This document shows positions 38,601 to 47,085 of a stretch of 48,636 nucleotides of DNA, one piece after another. The stretch lies in NCBI GenBank assembly GCA_949744905.1, contig CATKCE010000074.1, positions 1-48,636 of the forward strand, read 5' to 3'. A program made the position numbers and the translations under genes. Position 1 is the first letter of the stretch, and each line of letters opens with the position of its first letter. This DNA comes from an uncultured bacterium (GTDB lineage Bacteria > Bacillota > Clostridia > Christensenellales > Pumilibacteraceae). Below the pieces are notes generated by a model. It saw only the letters and a program-made list of their open reading frames with translations. It was not told the origin of the DNA and did not search any database.

Positions 38601-39360
38601 CGCTGTTGCCGGCACTTACAATATGCACGTTTCGTTAAAAGACGCGGACGGATTTATAGGACAGGGACTTGTGCTTACCCTCACGGTAAACGGCGGGTTG
38701 AGCTATACCGGTTCCGCGTCGGCGCAACTGGTCGCAGGTAAGTTTGCGAAAGTGGACGTTACATCGAAGTGTGAAGGCTCGAGCGTATCTTACGAAGTAA
38801 GCGGCAATTTGCCAAAAGGCATGGTGCTTACGGCGGAAGGCGCGATAGTCGGCGTGCCCGCGGAAAAAGGCACCGGCAAGTTTACCGTCACTGCGAAAGC
38901 GGCGGGTAAAGACGACCTTGCGACCGAAGTTACGATCACCGTAAACGACGCCGCGGTTATCAGTTTCTCCGGCAAAGCTCTCGGCGAGGCTACCGTAGGC
39001 TCGGCGTATTCGGCGGCCGTCAATACGGCTACCGGCGCCGACGGCATAGTGTATTCGGCGGCCGGCTTGCCCGAAGGCCTTACAATCTCCGCCGACGGCA
39101 CCATCTCCGGCACGCCTGCGGTCGCGGGAAGTTATACTGTAAAAGTATCGGCGTGGTCGGATAACTGTCTTACCGCTACGACCGCCGAATTTACTCTAAG
39201 CGTAAAGGGCGGCGAGACCGATCCGGGAACGGATGATAAACCGGCTAAGAAAGGTTGCGGTTCAGCGGTCGAAGGTACCGTTGCGGCATCTGCGGCACTG
39301 GCTCTGTTGGGAGTCGCCGCCGTTGCGGTTTGTAAAAGAAAAAAGAATATAGCAGAGTAA
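35617..39360 (+). CDS. Secreted glycoside hydrolase family 3, domain-swapped, with putative Ig domains and a C-terminal TM anchor
   Basis: C-domain motifs (IVEEGIVLLKN..LPVKAGARVTVLGKNS), FnIII-like region (VYPFGYGLSYTTFEW), then the TIM barrel (PDGPTGF, IKHFALNDQE, GFNGLVITDW); C-terminus GCGS-TM-KRKK. Confidence 0.92.
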   Translation: MKQKTKRRLGKIGALCVAALTAFAIGVNVAPTKADAAQNNYVSVFRSDASSASDALKRANDLNQKIVEEGIVLLKNAKLKNNSDSLPVKAGARVTVLGKNSVDPFYGGGGSASGADGSGLGGVKYYNLYDSLNNAGFAVNPATKAFYENKALSGDGRDGGSGTGQVATITGETPVSRYDATLKNTFKDYSDAAIVVIARAGGEGADLKTNYTSAVAGRSDYNKNGNAASGDHYLELDDNEEALIELAKENFDNVVVVLNIATSFELGALESDDGVGSILWLGFPGGSGINALGKVLTGEVNPSGRTVDTYAADFKKDPTFSNFAINYTSQFINESGQGTGVNYVEYDEGIYVGYRYYETRAYEEVKSDASSEWYEENVVYPFGYGLSYTTFEWDVKFLTKQLDKDGTVQADVTVTNTGKVAGKEVVQMYFSAPYISGEIEKSHVNLGAFEKTDLIQPGMSQTVRLSMNVRDMASYDFNDANANGTKGYELDAGDYTFYVGKNAHAWADDNVSSKTYNLASSVYYKTDAVSGNDVENRFDYMSDYFDANADSLFAGHSKVMSRSDFEGTFPLPPTESEAKLTAEEIAKCTYSAASPEYDAGQPWYTDEMPTYQTTRQTKISATKLVGVDFDDKRWDAFMDQLTLEDMRNLIVKGYFVTHNIDDLDLPMSITPDGPTGFVQGSGNNWVGNTCSYASPIVVASTWNKELALAMGEAVGDEGIWGGEGASSKSTGVKGGYNGWYAPGNNIHRSQFSGRNFEYYSEDPVLAGMICGQVVKGAQSKGVFVMIKHFALNDQEQNRGDLSTWANEQTIREIYLKSFEISVKDGGATGMMSAFNRMGNIWAGASYELLTNVLRDEWGFNGLVITDWVNSFMRADLMIRAGNDLWLANGGASTLSISGAALTPTHVAAMRRAAKCVVYTVVNSNAMNRLGARYTSEHYAANVFSKDIGTFEKGAAVSYNAASTVYTGYEYVLSDAPKGVVINKTTGAISGTIAADAVAGTYNMHVSLKDADGFIGQGLVLTLTVNGGLSYTGSASAQLVAGKFAKVDVTSKCEGSSVSYEVSGNLPKGMVLTAEGAIVGVPAEKGTGKFTVTAKAAGKDDLATEVTITVNDAAVISFSGKALGEATVGSAYSAAVNTATGADGIVYSAAGLPEGLTISADGTISGTPAVAGSYTVKVSAWSDNCLTATTAEFTLSVKGGETDPGTDDKPAKKGCGSAVEGTVAASAALALLGVAAVAVCKRKKNIAE

Positions 39361-39504
39361 GCTGAAACGACAATACCGGACTGTATAAGTCTGCTGCACA
39401 AGGACTGCACTTTCCGGCGCAGTCCTTGTGTTAAATACGTCCGGAAAAATTGTTGTCGTTTAATAAATCACAGAATAAAGCGGAAACGCTTTAAGGAGGC
39501 AGTT

Positions 39505-41316
39505 TTGAAAAAGAAAAGTGCGCTTACGGCATTGGCGCTTGCCTTTATAATGGCCGTAACGGTATTTTGGGGCTGCGGATCCGACGACGGAGACAAGTCG
39601 AAAGCGCTTTTGCCGGGTACTATCGTTTACGAGAATACCATGTGCGAAACAATAATCGGCGTTGAAAACTCCGGTACCGTGGCGATGGCTACGGCGTCAA
39701 ACGGAGCCTCGGTAAGCTATTCGCTTGCCGACGAAGAAAAACAGAAACTTGATAACGCTTTCGAGGGCAAACTGTCCGTAGAATCTGACGGAACGATATC
39801 CGGAAGTTACGGCAAGATAAAAAAACTCAAAATAAAGATAACCGCATCCGCGGAAAAATGCGACTCCGTAACGGCGGATATAACGATAAGCGTCGTTAAT
39901 CCGTACCTTAAATACCGCGGCAGAGCTTTGACCGACGCGCGCGTGGGCTTGCCTTATGCCGCGTCCATAGCGTATGTCGAAGACGAGGACATCGAAGTAA
40001 CGTACCGTATGTCGGGATCGCTTCCCGCGGGACTCGTTATCGACGAATTCGGTACTATAACCGGAACTCCCACCGCCGTGGGGCCGGGAACTCCTTTCAG
40101 AGTGACAGCTTCGGCGAAAGGGTATTCTGATACCACCGTCAATTTTACCATAGACGTAGTGCTTGACCACGTGTCTAAAACTCCGTCCAAGATAATAAAC
40201 TTCGGCAATGCCGACGAAAGCGCGTGCGAGCTCGATCCCGCTTACGTGGAAACGCTTTACGTCAATCAAAGCGGAGTTCCCGGAAAGTCGACGGCGCTCA
40301 ATAACAACGCCGTTACTTACGAGCTTGAGGCGGGCAGTACTCTGCCGGAGGGATTTACTCTGTATCCCAACGGAGCTCTTATAGGCAAATCCATGCAGCG
40401 CTCGGAGTGCGAGTTCAACGTAGTGGCTTCCGCCGCCGCGTGCGAACCCGTGACGCGCGCGTTCAAATTTACCGTAAGCCCCAAGCGTATACGTTACGAA
40501 TCCAAGTCCGGCGTGATCACTAAGGGCGAAGAAGCTAATTACAGCATAGCTACCGCCGACGCCGGCGAAGGCGTTGCGATAACTTATTCCATGACGGAAG
40601 ACGACGCAAAAGCGCTTAAAGACGGATACGGACTTACCGTTACTTCCGCAGGCATGGTGACAGGCGTGCCCACCAAAGTCGTCAAGACCATGAGCTTCCG
40701 AGTCACGGCAAATGCCGAAGGATTCTCGCCGCGTACCGTGACGATGTATCTCCGCATAAACGAGCCTTTGCAGGCTCCGGATAACGGACGCTTCGAGGCC
40801 GAATACGTAGACCTTACCGGCAAGTCCGGAACGGGATATTCGGCGTCGCCCTCGGGAGAGGATATGATAGACATGACCGTTTCGGTTGCAAGTAACGGCG
40901 CGTTCGTAAACTATATGCACAACGATACCATAACTCTTGAATTCGTGATATTCGCGCCGGAAGCGGTAAGCAACGCACCGTTGTATCTTGCTCTCGGCTC
41001 GGAGATAGGCTCGCCCACATTCACGCCTTCGTCGCTGGGAGTATACCGTTACAGCGGAAAGACGGCTACGGGAACGAAAGATACGATACAATACGGTTCC
41101 GTCAAAGTGAGCGGCAGCAATGAGTATACGTCGTTCAACGAGTACCAGTTCGGAACGGTATCGCTCGTAGAGGGGTGGAACGTGATACAGATAGCGGTGC
41201 ATACCAACAAATTGCGCGACGGCAACATAGGCGGACCGGGCGTTGACTACATACGCATAAATACGGCCGTGTCGCTCAAATGGGTGCCTCTCACGTACAA
41301 CCTGACGAGAAATTAA
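39505..41316 (+). CDS. Lipoprotein with repeated putative Ig (He_PIG-like) domains and a C-terminal CBM-like domain (TTG start)
   Basis: Lipobox TVFWGC; repeated SGSLPAGLVIDEFGTITGTPTAVGPGTPFRVTASAKGY-type units; RFEAEYVDLTG ... GVDYIRI CBM-like; SD taaggagg. Confidence 0.78.
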   Translation: MKKKSALTALALAFIMAVTVFWGCGSDDGDKSKALLPGTIVYENTMCETIIGVENSGTVAMATASNGASVSYSLADEEKQKLDNAFEGKLSVESDGTISGSYGKIKKLKIKITASAEKCDSVTADITISVVNPYLKYRGRALTDARVGLPYAASIAYVEDEDIEVTYRMSGSLPAGLVIDEFGTITGTPTAVGPGTPFRVTASAKGYSDTTVNFTIDVVLDHVSKTPSKIINFGNADESACELDPAYVETLYVNQSGVPGKSTALNNNAVTYELEAGSTLPEGFTLYPNGALIGKSMQRSECEFNVVASAAACEPVTRAFKFTVSPKRIRYESKSGVITKGEEANYSIATADAGEGVAITYSMTEDDAKALKDGYGLTVTSAGMVTGVPTKVVKTMSFRVTANAEGFSPRTVTMYLRINEPLQAPDNGRFEAEYVDLTGKSGTGYSASPSGEDMIDMTVSVASNGAFVNYMHNDTITLEFVIFAPEAVSNAPLYLALGSEIGSPTFTPSSLGVYRYSGKTATGTKDTIQYGSVKVSGSNEYTSFNEYQFGTVSLVEGWNVIQIAVHTNKLRDGNIGGPGVDYIRINTAVSLKWVPLTYNLTRN

Positions 41317-41332
41317 GGGAGGACGCATAATT

Positions 41333-44300
41333 ATGGGAGCTATAAAAAGAGCATTCAAATTTATATGGAAGTATACCCGCGCATGGTTTTTGGTCTCCGT
41401 GATAGTTATAGTCGTGTTTTTCACCGCTACTATGGTAGCTACGCAAAACGACTTTTTATCGGGTACGATAGATACCGTTATGGGCGGCGAGAGACGCACG
41501 CACGTTTCGGGCGATCCCGATAAGTATTACAGATTTCAAAAGACTACGGAAGGATTCAAACAGTTCGAGACCGATCTTAAATTGGGCGATTCCGTAATAG
41601 CGGGCGGCAGTGAAAAGAGAGCAGTGCTTAAAGCAGCGAACAAACTTAACGAAGAAATAGTGTCCGAGGGCGTTACGCTTCTTAAAAACAAAAACAACGC
41701 TTTGCCGCTTGCGGCGGGCTCGAAAATAAGCGTTTTCGGTAAAAACTCGGCTAACATCGTTTTGGGCGGCTCTGGAAGCGGCGGCGGCAACGCCAAAAAT
41801 TCGGTATCGCTTTACAAAGGCTTGAAGAACGCGGGATTCGAACTTAATCCCAAGCTCAAAGATTTTTACGAGAGCGGTAAATCGGGCGACGGACGCGACG
41901 GCAACCCCGCGATAGGCGCAAAAGTCACGGGACTTGCGATAGGCGAGACTCCGCAGTCCAAATATACCAAGGCGATAAAAGACAGTTACGCTTCGTATTC
42001 CGACGCGGCTGTGATAGTGTTTTCGCGTATAGGCGGCGAGGGTTTCGACCTGCCGCGTCTGCAAACCAAGAGTTACGGCGGTGCTGCGGTGGACGGCTCT
42101 AAAGAGGGCGGTCAGCATTACCTCGAACTCGATAAAAACGAGGAAGCGCTTCTCAACGCGGTCATAGAGTGCGGCACCTTCAAAAAGGTGGTGGTGCTCA
42201 TAAACTGCGCCACAAGCATGGAACTCGGCTTTATCGAGGAGAATGACGGAATAGACGCGGCTATGTGGATAGGCAGTCCCGGCGGCAGCGGCACAAACGC
42301 GATAGGCGATCTGCTCTGCGGAAAAAAGACGCCCTCCGGACACCTTGTCGACACATACGTGAGAGATTTCACCAAAGACCCCACTTGGCAGAACTTCGGC
42401 GACAATCTCCAAAACAACGGCAACGCGTATCTGGCGGCGGGCTCGGCTCTCGGCAACTACTTTGTCGAATACGAGGAAGGCATTTACTTCGGATATCGTT
42501 ATTACGAAACTCGTTCGTTCCAGGATATTTACCGCTTCGGAGACGATAAAGGTTGGTACGACGAAAACGTTGTTTATCCTTTCGGATACGGACTCAGTTA
42601 CGCCGATTTTACCTGGACGCTCAATACCGAAAAAACGACGCCGTCGGGCTATATTCTCAATAAGGACGTCAACAACAAGATAGACGTTGTTGTCAGCGTT
42701 AAGAATACGAGCGAAAAGTATTCGGGAAAAGACGTTATACAGCTTTATTATTCCGCGCCTTACGTAAACAACGGCATAGAAAAGTCGCACGTGATATTGG
42801 GCGGAGTGGTAAAGACAGGACTCTTGGCGCCCGGAGAAACCAAAGAATACAAGCTTACGCTGGATATAGAGGATATGGCGTCTTACGACTATGACGACGC
42901 CAACGGAAACGGATTTTACGGTTACGAGCTCGATCCCGGCGTGTACACGGTGTACGTGGGTAAAAACGCGCACGACTGCTGGGCGGAAGATTCAGCGATA
43001 AAGCTGGAGTACTCGTTGCTTGACGGTATAAAGTATCCTATGGATATTTACGGCAACGGCAGCGATAACGACAATCGTTTCGAGAGCATGAGCGAATACA
43101 TGAACGGCAAGACCATGTCGCGCGGCAGTATAAACGCCACATTCCCGCAAATGCCCACCCGTGCCGACCGCGAAATAAGCGATACGGTCCGCGATGCGCT
43201 CAATTTCAAATACGACGACGTTAACGGCGATTATATGAAGACGTTTACAGGCGAGACTCGCGAGCAGGGCAAAAAGGGGACCGCGCCGCAATTGTACGAA
43301 ATGTTCGGGTTGCCGTACGACGATCCCAAATGGGACGAACTGCTCGATTACATATCGGTGGACGATATGGTCACGCTTGTTGGACAGGGCAACTTCCATA
43401 CCATAAGTATGGATAAAATAGGGAAGCCCCGCACGATAGATCCCGACGGCCCCGCGGGCTTTACGAACTTTATGGGAGACCCGACCGTACACGATACGTG
43501 CTTCTACGCGTCGGAGTGCCTTATAGGCGCTACTTTCAACGCCGACCTTGCAAACGATATGGGCGTTATGGTCGGGCTTGAAAGCCTTGTGGGTTATACA
43601 AAAGGCGACGGCAGAACATACAGCGGCTGGTACGCTCCCGCGGTGAATATCCACCGCAGTCCGTTCTCGGGCAGAAACTGGGAATATTACAGCGAGGACC
43701 CGTATCTTTCGGGATACATGGGCACCAACGTGGTAATAGGCGCGCAGTCCAAGGGTGTTTATACTTACGTAAAACACTTTGTTCTTAACGATCAGGAAAC
43801 TTGCCGCGACGCCGGCGGTCTTATAACGTGGGCGGACGAACAGACTTTCCGCGAGATATACTTAAAACCCTTCAAGATGATCGTTGAAGAAGGAAATACG
43901 CACGCCATGATGAGCTCGTTCAACCGCATAGGTACCGAATGGGCAGGCGGAAGTTACGCGCTTTTGACCGAAGTTTTGCGCAAGGAATGGGGCTTCGAGG
44001 GCATGGTGATATCAGACTACAATCTCAGCAACGCGTACATGCATCCCGACCAGATGATCCGCGCCGGCGGAGACCTCAATCTTTCGCAGGACTACAAGCC
44101 TTCGGACGACGCGAGCCGCAAAGGAATGACCGACGATGTGCAGATCAAGGCTTTGCGTAACGCCACCAAAAATATTCTGTTCACGGTAGCCAATTCCAAC
44201 GCCATGAACGGTATGGGCGAAGGCGTTGTGTGGGGAACGGCTATGGCTATATGGAAGATACTGCTTATAGTCGTAAACGTAGCGCTCGTATTGCTGGCGG

Positions 44301-44404
44301 CGTTGTGGGGATTCTTCGCTATACGCAAAGGACTCAAAAAAGCTAAAAAAGCCGACGCGCCAAAACCCGAGCCCGTTGCGGCGGACGCTGCTCCCCGCGA
44401 GTAA
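41333..44404 (+). CDS. Membrane-anchored glycoside hydrolase family 3, domain-swapped
   Basis: N-terminal TM; IVSEGVTLLKNKNNALPLAAGSKISVFGKNS first, later DPDGPAGFTN, YVKHFVLNDQE, GFEGMVISDYN; second TM near the C-terminus. Confidence 0.92.
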   Translation: MGAIKRAFKFIWKYTRAWFLVSVIVIVVFFTATMVATQNDFLSGTIDTVMGGERRTHVSGDPDKYYRFQKTTEGFKQFETDLKLGDSVIAGGSEKRAVLKAANKLNEEIVSEGVTLLKNKNNALPLAAGSKISVFGKNSANIVLGGSGSGGGNAKNSVSLYKGLKNAGFELNPKLKDFYESGKSGDGRDGNPAIGAKVTGLAIGETPQSKYTKAIKDSYASYSDAAVIVFSRIGGEGFDLPRLQTKSYGGAAVDGSKEGGQHYLELDKNEEALLNAVIECGTFKKVVVLINCATSMELGFIEENDGIDAAMWIGSPGGSGTNAIGDLLCGKKTPSGHLVDTYVRDFTKDPTWQNFGDNLQNNGNAYLAAGSALGNYFVEYEEGIYFGYRYYETRSFQDIYRFGDDKGWYDENVVYPFGYGLSYADFTWTLNTEKTTPSGYILNKDVNNKIDVVVSVKNTSEKYSGKDVIQLYYSAPYVNNGIEKSHVILGGVVKTGLLAPGETKEYKLTLDIEDMASYDYDDANGNGFYGYELDPGVYTVYVGKNAHDCWAEDSAIKLEYSLLDGIKYPMDIYGNGSDNDNRFESMSEYMNGKTMSRGSINATFPQMPTRADREISDTVRDALNFKYDDVNGDYMKTFTGETREQGKKGTAPQLYEMFGLPYDDPKWDELLDYISVDDMVTLVGQGNFHTISMDKIGKPRTIDPDGPAGFTNFMGDPTVHDTCFYASECLIGATFNADLANDMGVMVGLESLVGYTKGDGRTYSGWYAPAVNIHRSPFSGRNWEYYSEDPYLSGYMGTNVVIGAQSKGVYTYVKHFVLNDQETCRDAGGLITWADEQTFREIYLKPFKMIVEEGNTHAMMSSFNRIGTEWAGGSYALLTEVLRKEWGFEGMVISDYNLSNAYMHPDQMIRAGGDLNLSQDYKPSDDASRKGMTDDVQIKALRNATKNILFTVANSNAMNGMGEGVVWGTAMAIWKILLIVVNVALVLLAALWGFFAIRKGLKKAKKADAPKPEPVAADAAPRE

Positions 44405-44430
44405 TAAGCGTTATAAAGATCAAGCGAAAC

Positions 44431-44470
44431 AAAAAAGAAAACCGCCTTTTACCGGCGGCTTTCTTTTTTT
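44431..44470. terminator. Bidirectional terminator
   Basis: AAAAAAGAAAACCGCC-ttttacc-GGCGGCTTTCTTTTTTT. Confidence 0.8.
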
Positions 44471-44478
44471 GTATCTTA

Positions 44479-45078
44479 TCATGTCGAGACGTTTTCCGTA
44501 GATTGCTGCGTCCGTCGTTCGTTTTTACGGAACAGTATTTTAAGTTTGTACGAATTGTAGCGCAGTACGAAAAACGGCATTATGTTGAGTATTGCGTTTA
44601 TCGCAGCAACGGGAAGGGCGAAGCAATACCACATTTCGAGCGGACAGATAAATATTATCAAAAAGCCGGTGAACGCCGTGATAAGATGTATTATCTGGCC
44701 GTAATCGGCTTCCAGCAGATAACGCGCAAGATATTCGTTGTCGCGCGGTTTGTCTATGCTGCCTTTGGAAAAATTCGTAAAGCCGCCGAGTTCGGGAATC
44801 TTGTCTTTCCATTTTTTTATGCTCAGACGCTTTTCGTAAAAATTCTTTTCTCGTAAGGATACGTTGAAAAACTTTCTTTTGTGTCCGAACGCTTTGGACG
44901 GAAGCCGGCGGATGATAAAAGCTAAAACTCCGTCGACCGCTATTACGGCTACGGTATGTATTATCGTTGCGAGCACTGCGTACGTTATTGAAAATCCGAA
45001 GTGCGGAGCGGCGAACAAGGCGTTAAAGAGCGCCGTGAGAGCCATTCCGATAAAGATCGCTATGCCGTATAGTATCAT
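44479..45078 (-). CDS. Membrane acyltransferase-like protein (resembles the CrtO glycosyl-4,4'-diaponeurosporenoate acyltransferase family)
   Basis: NFYEKRLSIKKWKDKIPELGGFTNFSKGSI pattern, four TM segments; start MILYGIAIF at 45078. Confidence 0.6.
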   Translation of the reverse strand: MILYGIAIFIGMALTALFNALFAAPHFGFSITYAVLATIIHTVAVIAVDGVLAFIIRRLPSKAFGHKRKFFNVSLREKNFYEKRLSIKKWKDKIPELGGFTNFSKGSIDKPRDNEYLARYLLEADYGQIIHLITAFTGFLIIFICPLEMWYCFALPVAAINAILNIMPFFVLRYNSYKLKILFRKNERRTQQSTENVST

Positions 45079-45947
45079 GATTCGAGTTCCGCGCCGTATG
45101 CTTCGCGGTATTTCCGGCGGTACGATTCGAATGTGTCGGCGCGCATTTTTTCCGAGCATGCTTTGGGCGGCAACGATGTGTCGGGATAAACCGGAGGCAT
45201 TATATGCACGGTATGTTTTTGCACCGGGTAACCGTCGGCGCCCGAGGTATCTCCGTCTCGCATGGTAACGAATACCGGCAAGACCGGCACCCCGGCCTTT
45301 TGCGCCATTATAAACCCTCCGGTCTTGAAAGGTCGCGGTTTGCGGTAGTTCCACCACATGGCTTGTTCGGGATAAATGAGCACCGTTTCTCCGCGCGACA
45401 AGAGCGTCGATACCGCTTTCATCAAAGCCATAGAACCGCGCGCGTCGGACGCGAGAGGCAAAGTGTTGCAGTTGCGCATCAAAAATCCGAACAACCCTTT
45501 AAGAGAGGTGTAGTTTCCTTCGCGCACTATTTTGTAAAGTCTGCCTTTGGGTAAAGCGTTTTCCACCGCTTTGTATACCAGAAAGTTGTCGTATACCGCA
45601 AAATGGTTGCAGGTGATTATCGCTCCGTCGCGAAGCGCCGTAAGATATTGCGCGCCCTCGACTCCTTCTATTATCACATGTCCCTTTTTTATAAGTTTGC
45701 TAAAATACGAATAGCCCATACGATTCGCTATCGCGGTTTTTATTTTGGAAAAAGTTTTTTCGCCGAGATAGTCTACTTTGGCGTAGTCCAACGGTATGGT
45801 GGGCGGATCGTTTTCAACGTCCACGTCGAATCTTTTTTCGCGTTCGAGACGCGCAATTTTTTCCAGTACTTCGCGGCGGTCGTCGGCGAGTCCGTTTTTT
45901 TCGCAGACGCTTATAAGCGGCTCGTACCGTTCTTGCGAAAGTTCCAT
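45075..45947 (-). CDS. 1-acyl-sn-glycerol-3-phosphate acyltransferase-like (PlsC family)
   Basis: ITCNHFAVYDNF (HX4D), YPEQAMWW, KTGGFIMAQKAGVPVLPVFV. Confidence 0.85.
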   Translation of the reverse strand: MELSQERYEPLISVCEKNGLADDRREVLEKIARLEREKRFDVDVENDPPTIPLDYAKVDYLGEKTFSKIKTAIANRMGYSYFSKLIKKGHVIIEGVEGAQYLTALRDGAIITCNHFAVYDNFLVYKAVENALPKGRLYKIVREGNYTSLKGLFGFLMRNCNTLPLASDARGSMALMKAVSTLLSRGETVLIYPEQAMWWNYRKPRPFKTGGFIMAQKAGVPVLPVFVTMRDGDTSGADGYPVQKHTVHIMPPVYPDTSLPPKACSEKMRADTFESYRRKYREAYGAELES

Positions 45948-45959
45948 TTGGTATTCTCC

Positions 45960-46883
45960 TTACATCGCGGCGTATTTGCGGTAGTAATTGGCGGGGTCCG
46001 CCGCTTCGCGGGCGGCAAGGGCAATGAGCCTCTTTTCGCATTCGGAGTCCGCAAGTTTGCGTTCGTCGGTAAACGAGTCGCGCACGTCTATTATCTCGCG
46101 GTAAAATTCCGATTTGCGTGCGTATTCCCAAAAGTACTCGCGGTACGGCACGTTATTGTAATGCCACGGTTTGCGCGTAAGGTTGTAATGTATAAGTTTC
46201 GGCGGTATGCGCGTTTCCGTCGGCATCGGCATTTTGTTCCATTCGGAAGAAATGTAGAGCACTCTGCCGCGGCACAGTACGTTAAGATAGTCCTGGTCCT
46301 GCGCTACGGAAAATTTGTACAGTCGTAACAGTCTGTTGAATCCCTCGTAAAAGTTTTCGCGGCGGAACGCTTTAAGATTCATTAAAAGAATGCCGGCGTT
46401 GAAATAATTGTCCGGTGATATGCCGAGTGCTTTTTGCACGTAATCGCAAAAGACGGGCTCGCCGGATACCGTTTCGTCGGTCACCGCGCCGACGAGGTTG
46501 TCGCCGAGTTCATGGTTATATAGCTCGGATATATCTCCGAGGACAACGGTATCGCTGTCGAGATACAACGCTTTTTCGTATTCGGGGAACATCTCCGCTA
46601 TAAATATTCGGTAATACGTCGTTCCGGTGTAATAGTCGCGCAGTTGCAGGCTTTTCGAAATGGCGGACAGTTTGTCGGTAACGTCGTCGAATCTTACGGT
46701 AAAGCCGTCTTCGTCAAGCATAGCCGTGCGACGCATATTGTCGCTGTCGAGCCCGGAATGCAGTATGTGTATATCGTAATCGTAGTTCTTCGATGCGTTT
46801 GCTTTTACCGAGCCGAGCGAAACGGCTAAAAACGGAAGATAATTGTCGTCGGCGGCAAAAAAAACAGGGATAACGGGTTTCAT
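45960..46883 (-). CDS. Glycosyltransferase family 8 protein
   Basis: VIPVFFAADDNYLPFLAVSLGSV, YYRIFIAEMFPEYEKALYLDSDTVVLGDISELY, YFNAGILLMNLKAFR. Confidence 0.93.
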   Translation of the reverse strand: MKPVIPVFFAADDNYLPFLAVSLGSVKANASKNYDYDIHILHSGLDSDNMRRTAMLDEDGFTVRFDDVTDKLSAISKSLQLRDYYTGTTYYRIFIAEMFPEYEKALYLDSDTVVLGDISELYNHELGDNLVGAVTDETVSGEPVFCDYVQKALGISPDNYFNAGILLMNLKAFRRENFYEGFNRLLRLYKFSVAQDQDYLNVLCRGRVLYISSEWNKMPMPTETRIPPKLIHYNLTRKPWHYNNVPYREYFWEYARKSEFYREIIDVRDSFTDERKLADSECEKRLIALAAREAADPANYYRKYAAM

Positions 46884-47050
46884 GTATCGGCGCTCCTTTT
46901 TGAATATCGTATTGTAATTTTATCCCTTTTATAACGTTTCAGGCAAGAGAACGGGCGGAGACGGACTATAATGTTTTTATTGTATCGTGAGAGTGCGTTC
47001 TCACGCGGCGAGAATTTTGCCGTAAACAACTCTCGCGACGGTAGAATCGC

Positions 47051-47079
47051 TTGATATGGCGGTAAAAATCTGTTATAAT
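47051..47079 (+). promoter_or_regulatory. Promoter of the XRE regulator gene
   Basis: TTGATA-N17-TATAAT, followed by 6 nt and then ATG 47086. Confidence 0.8.
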
Positions 47080-47085
47080 CGAGCC

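Noticed and set aside
39697-42973. Long minus-strand ORFs of 600 and 505 aa (39697-41499, 41456-42973)
   Set aside because: Antisense shadows of the PIG/CBM lipoprotein and second GH3; no motifs, Arg/Tyr/His-rich composition.
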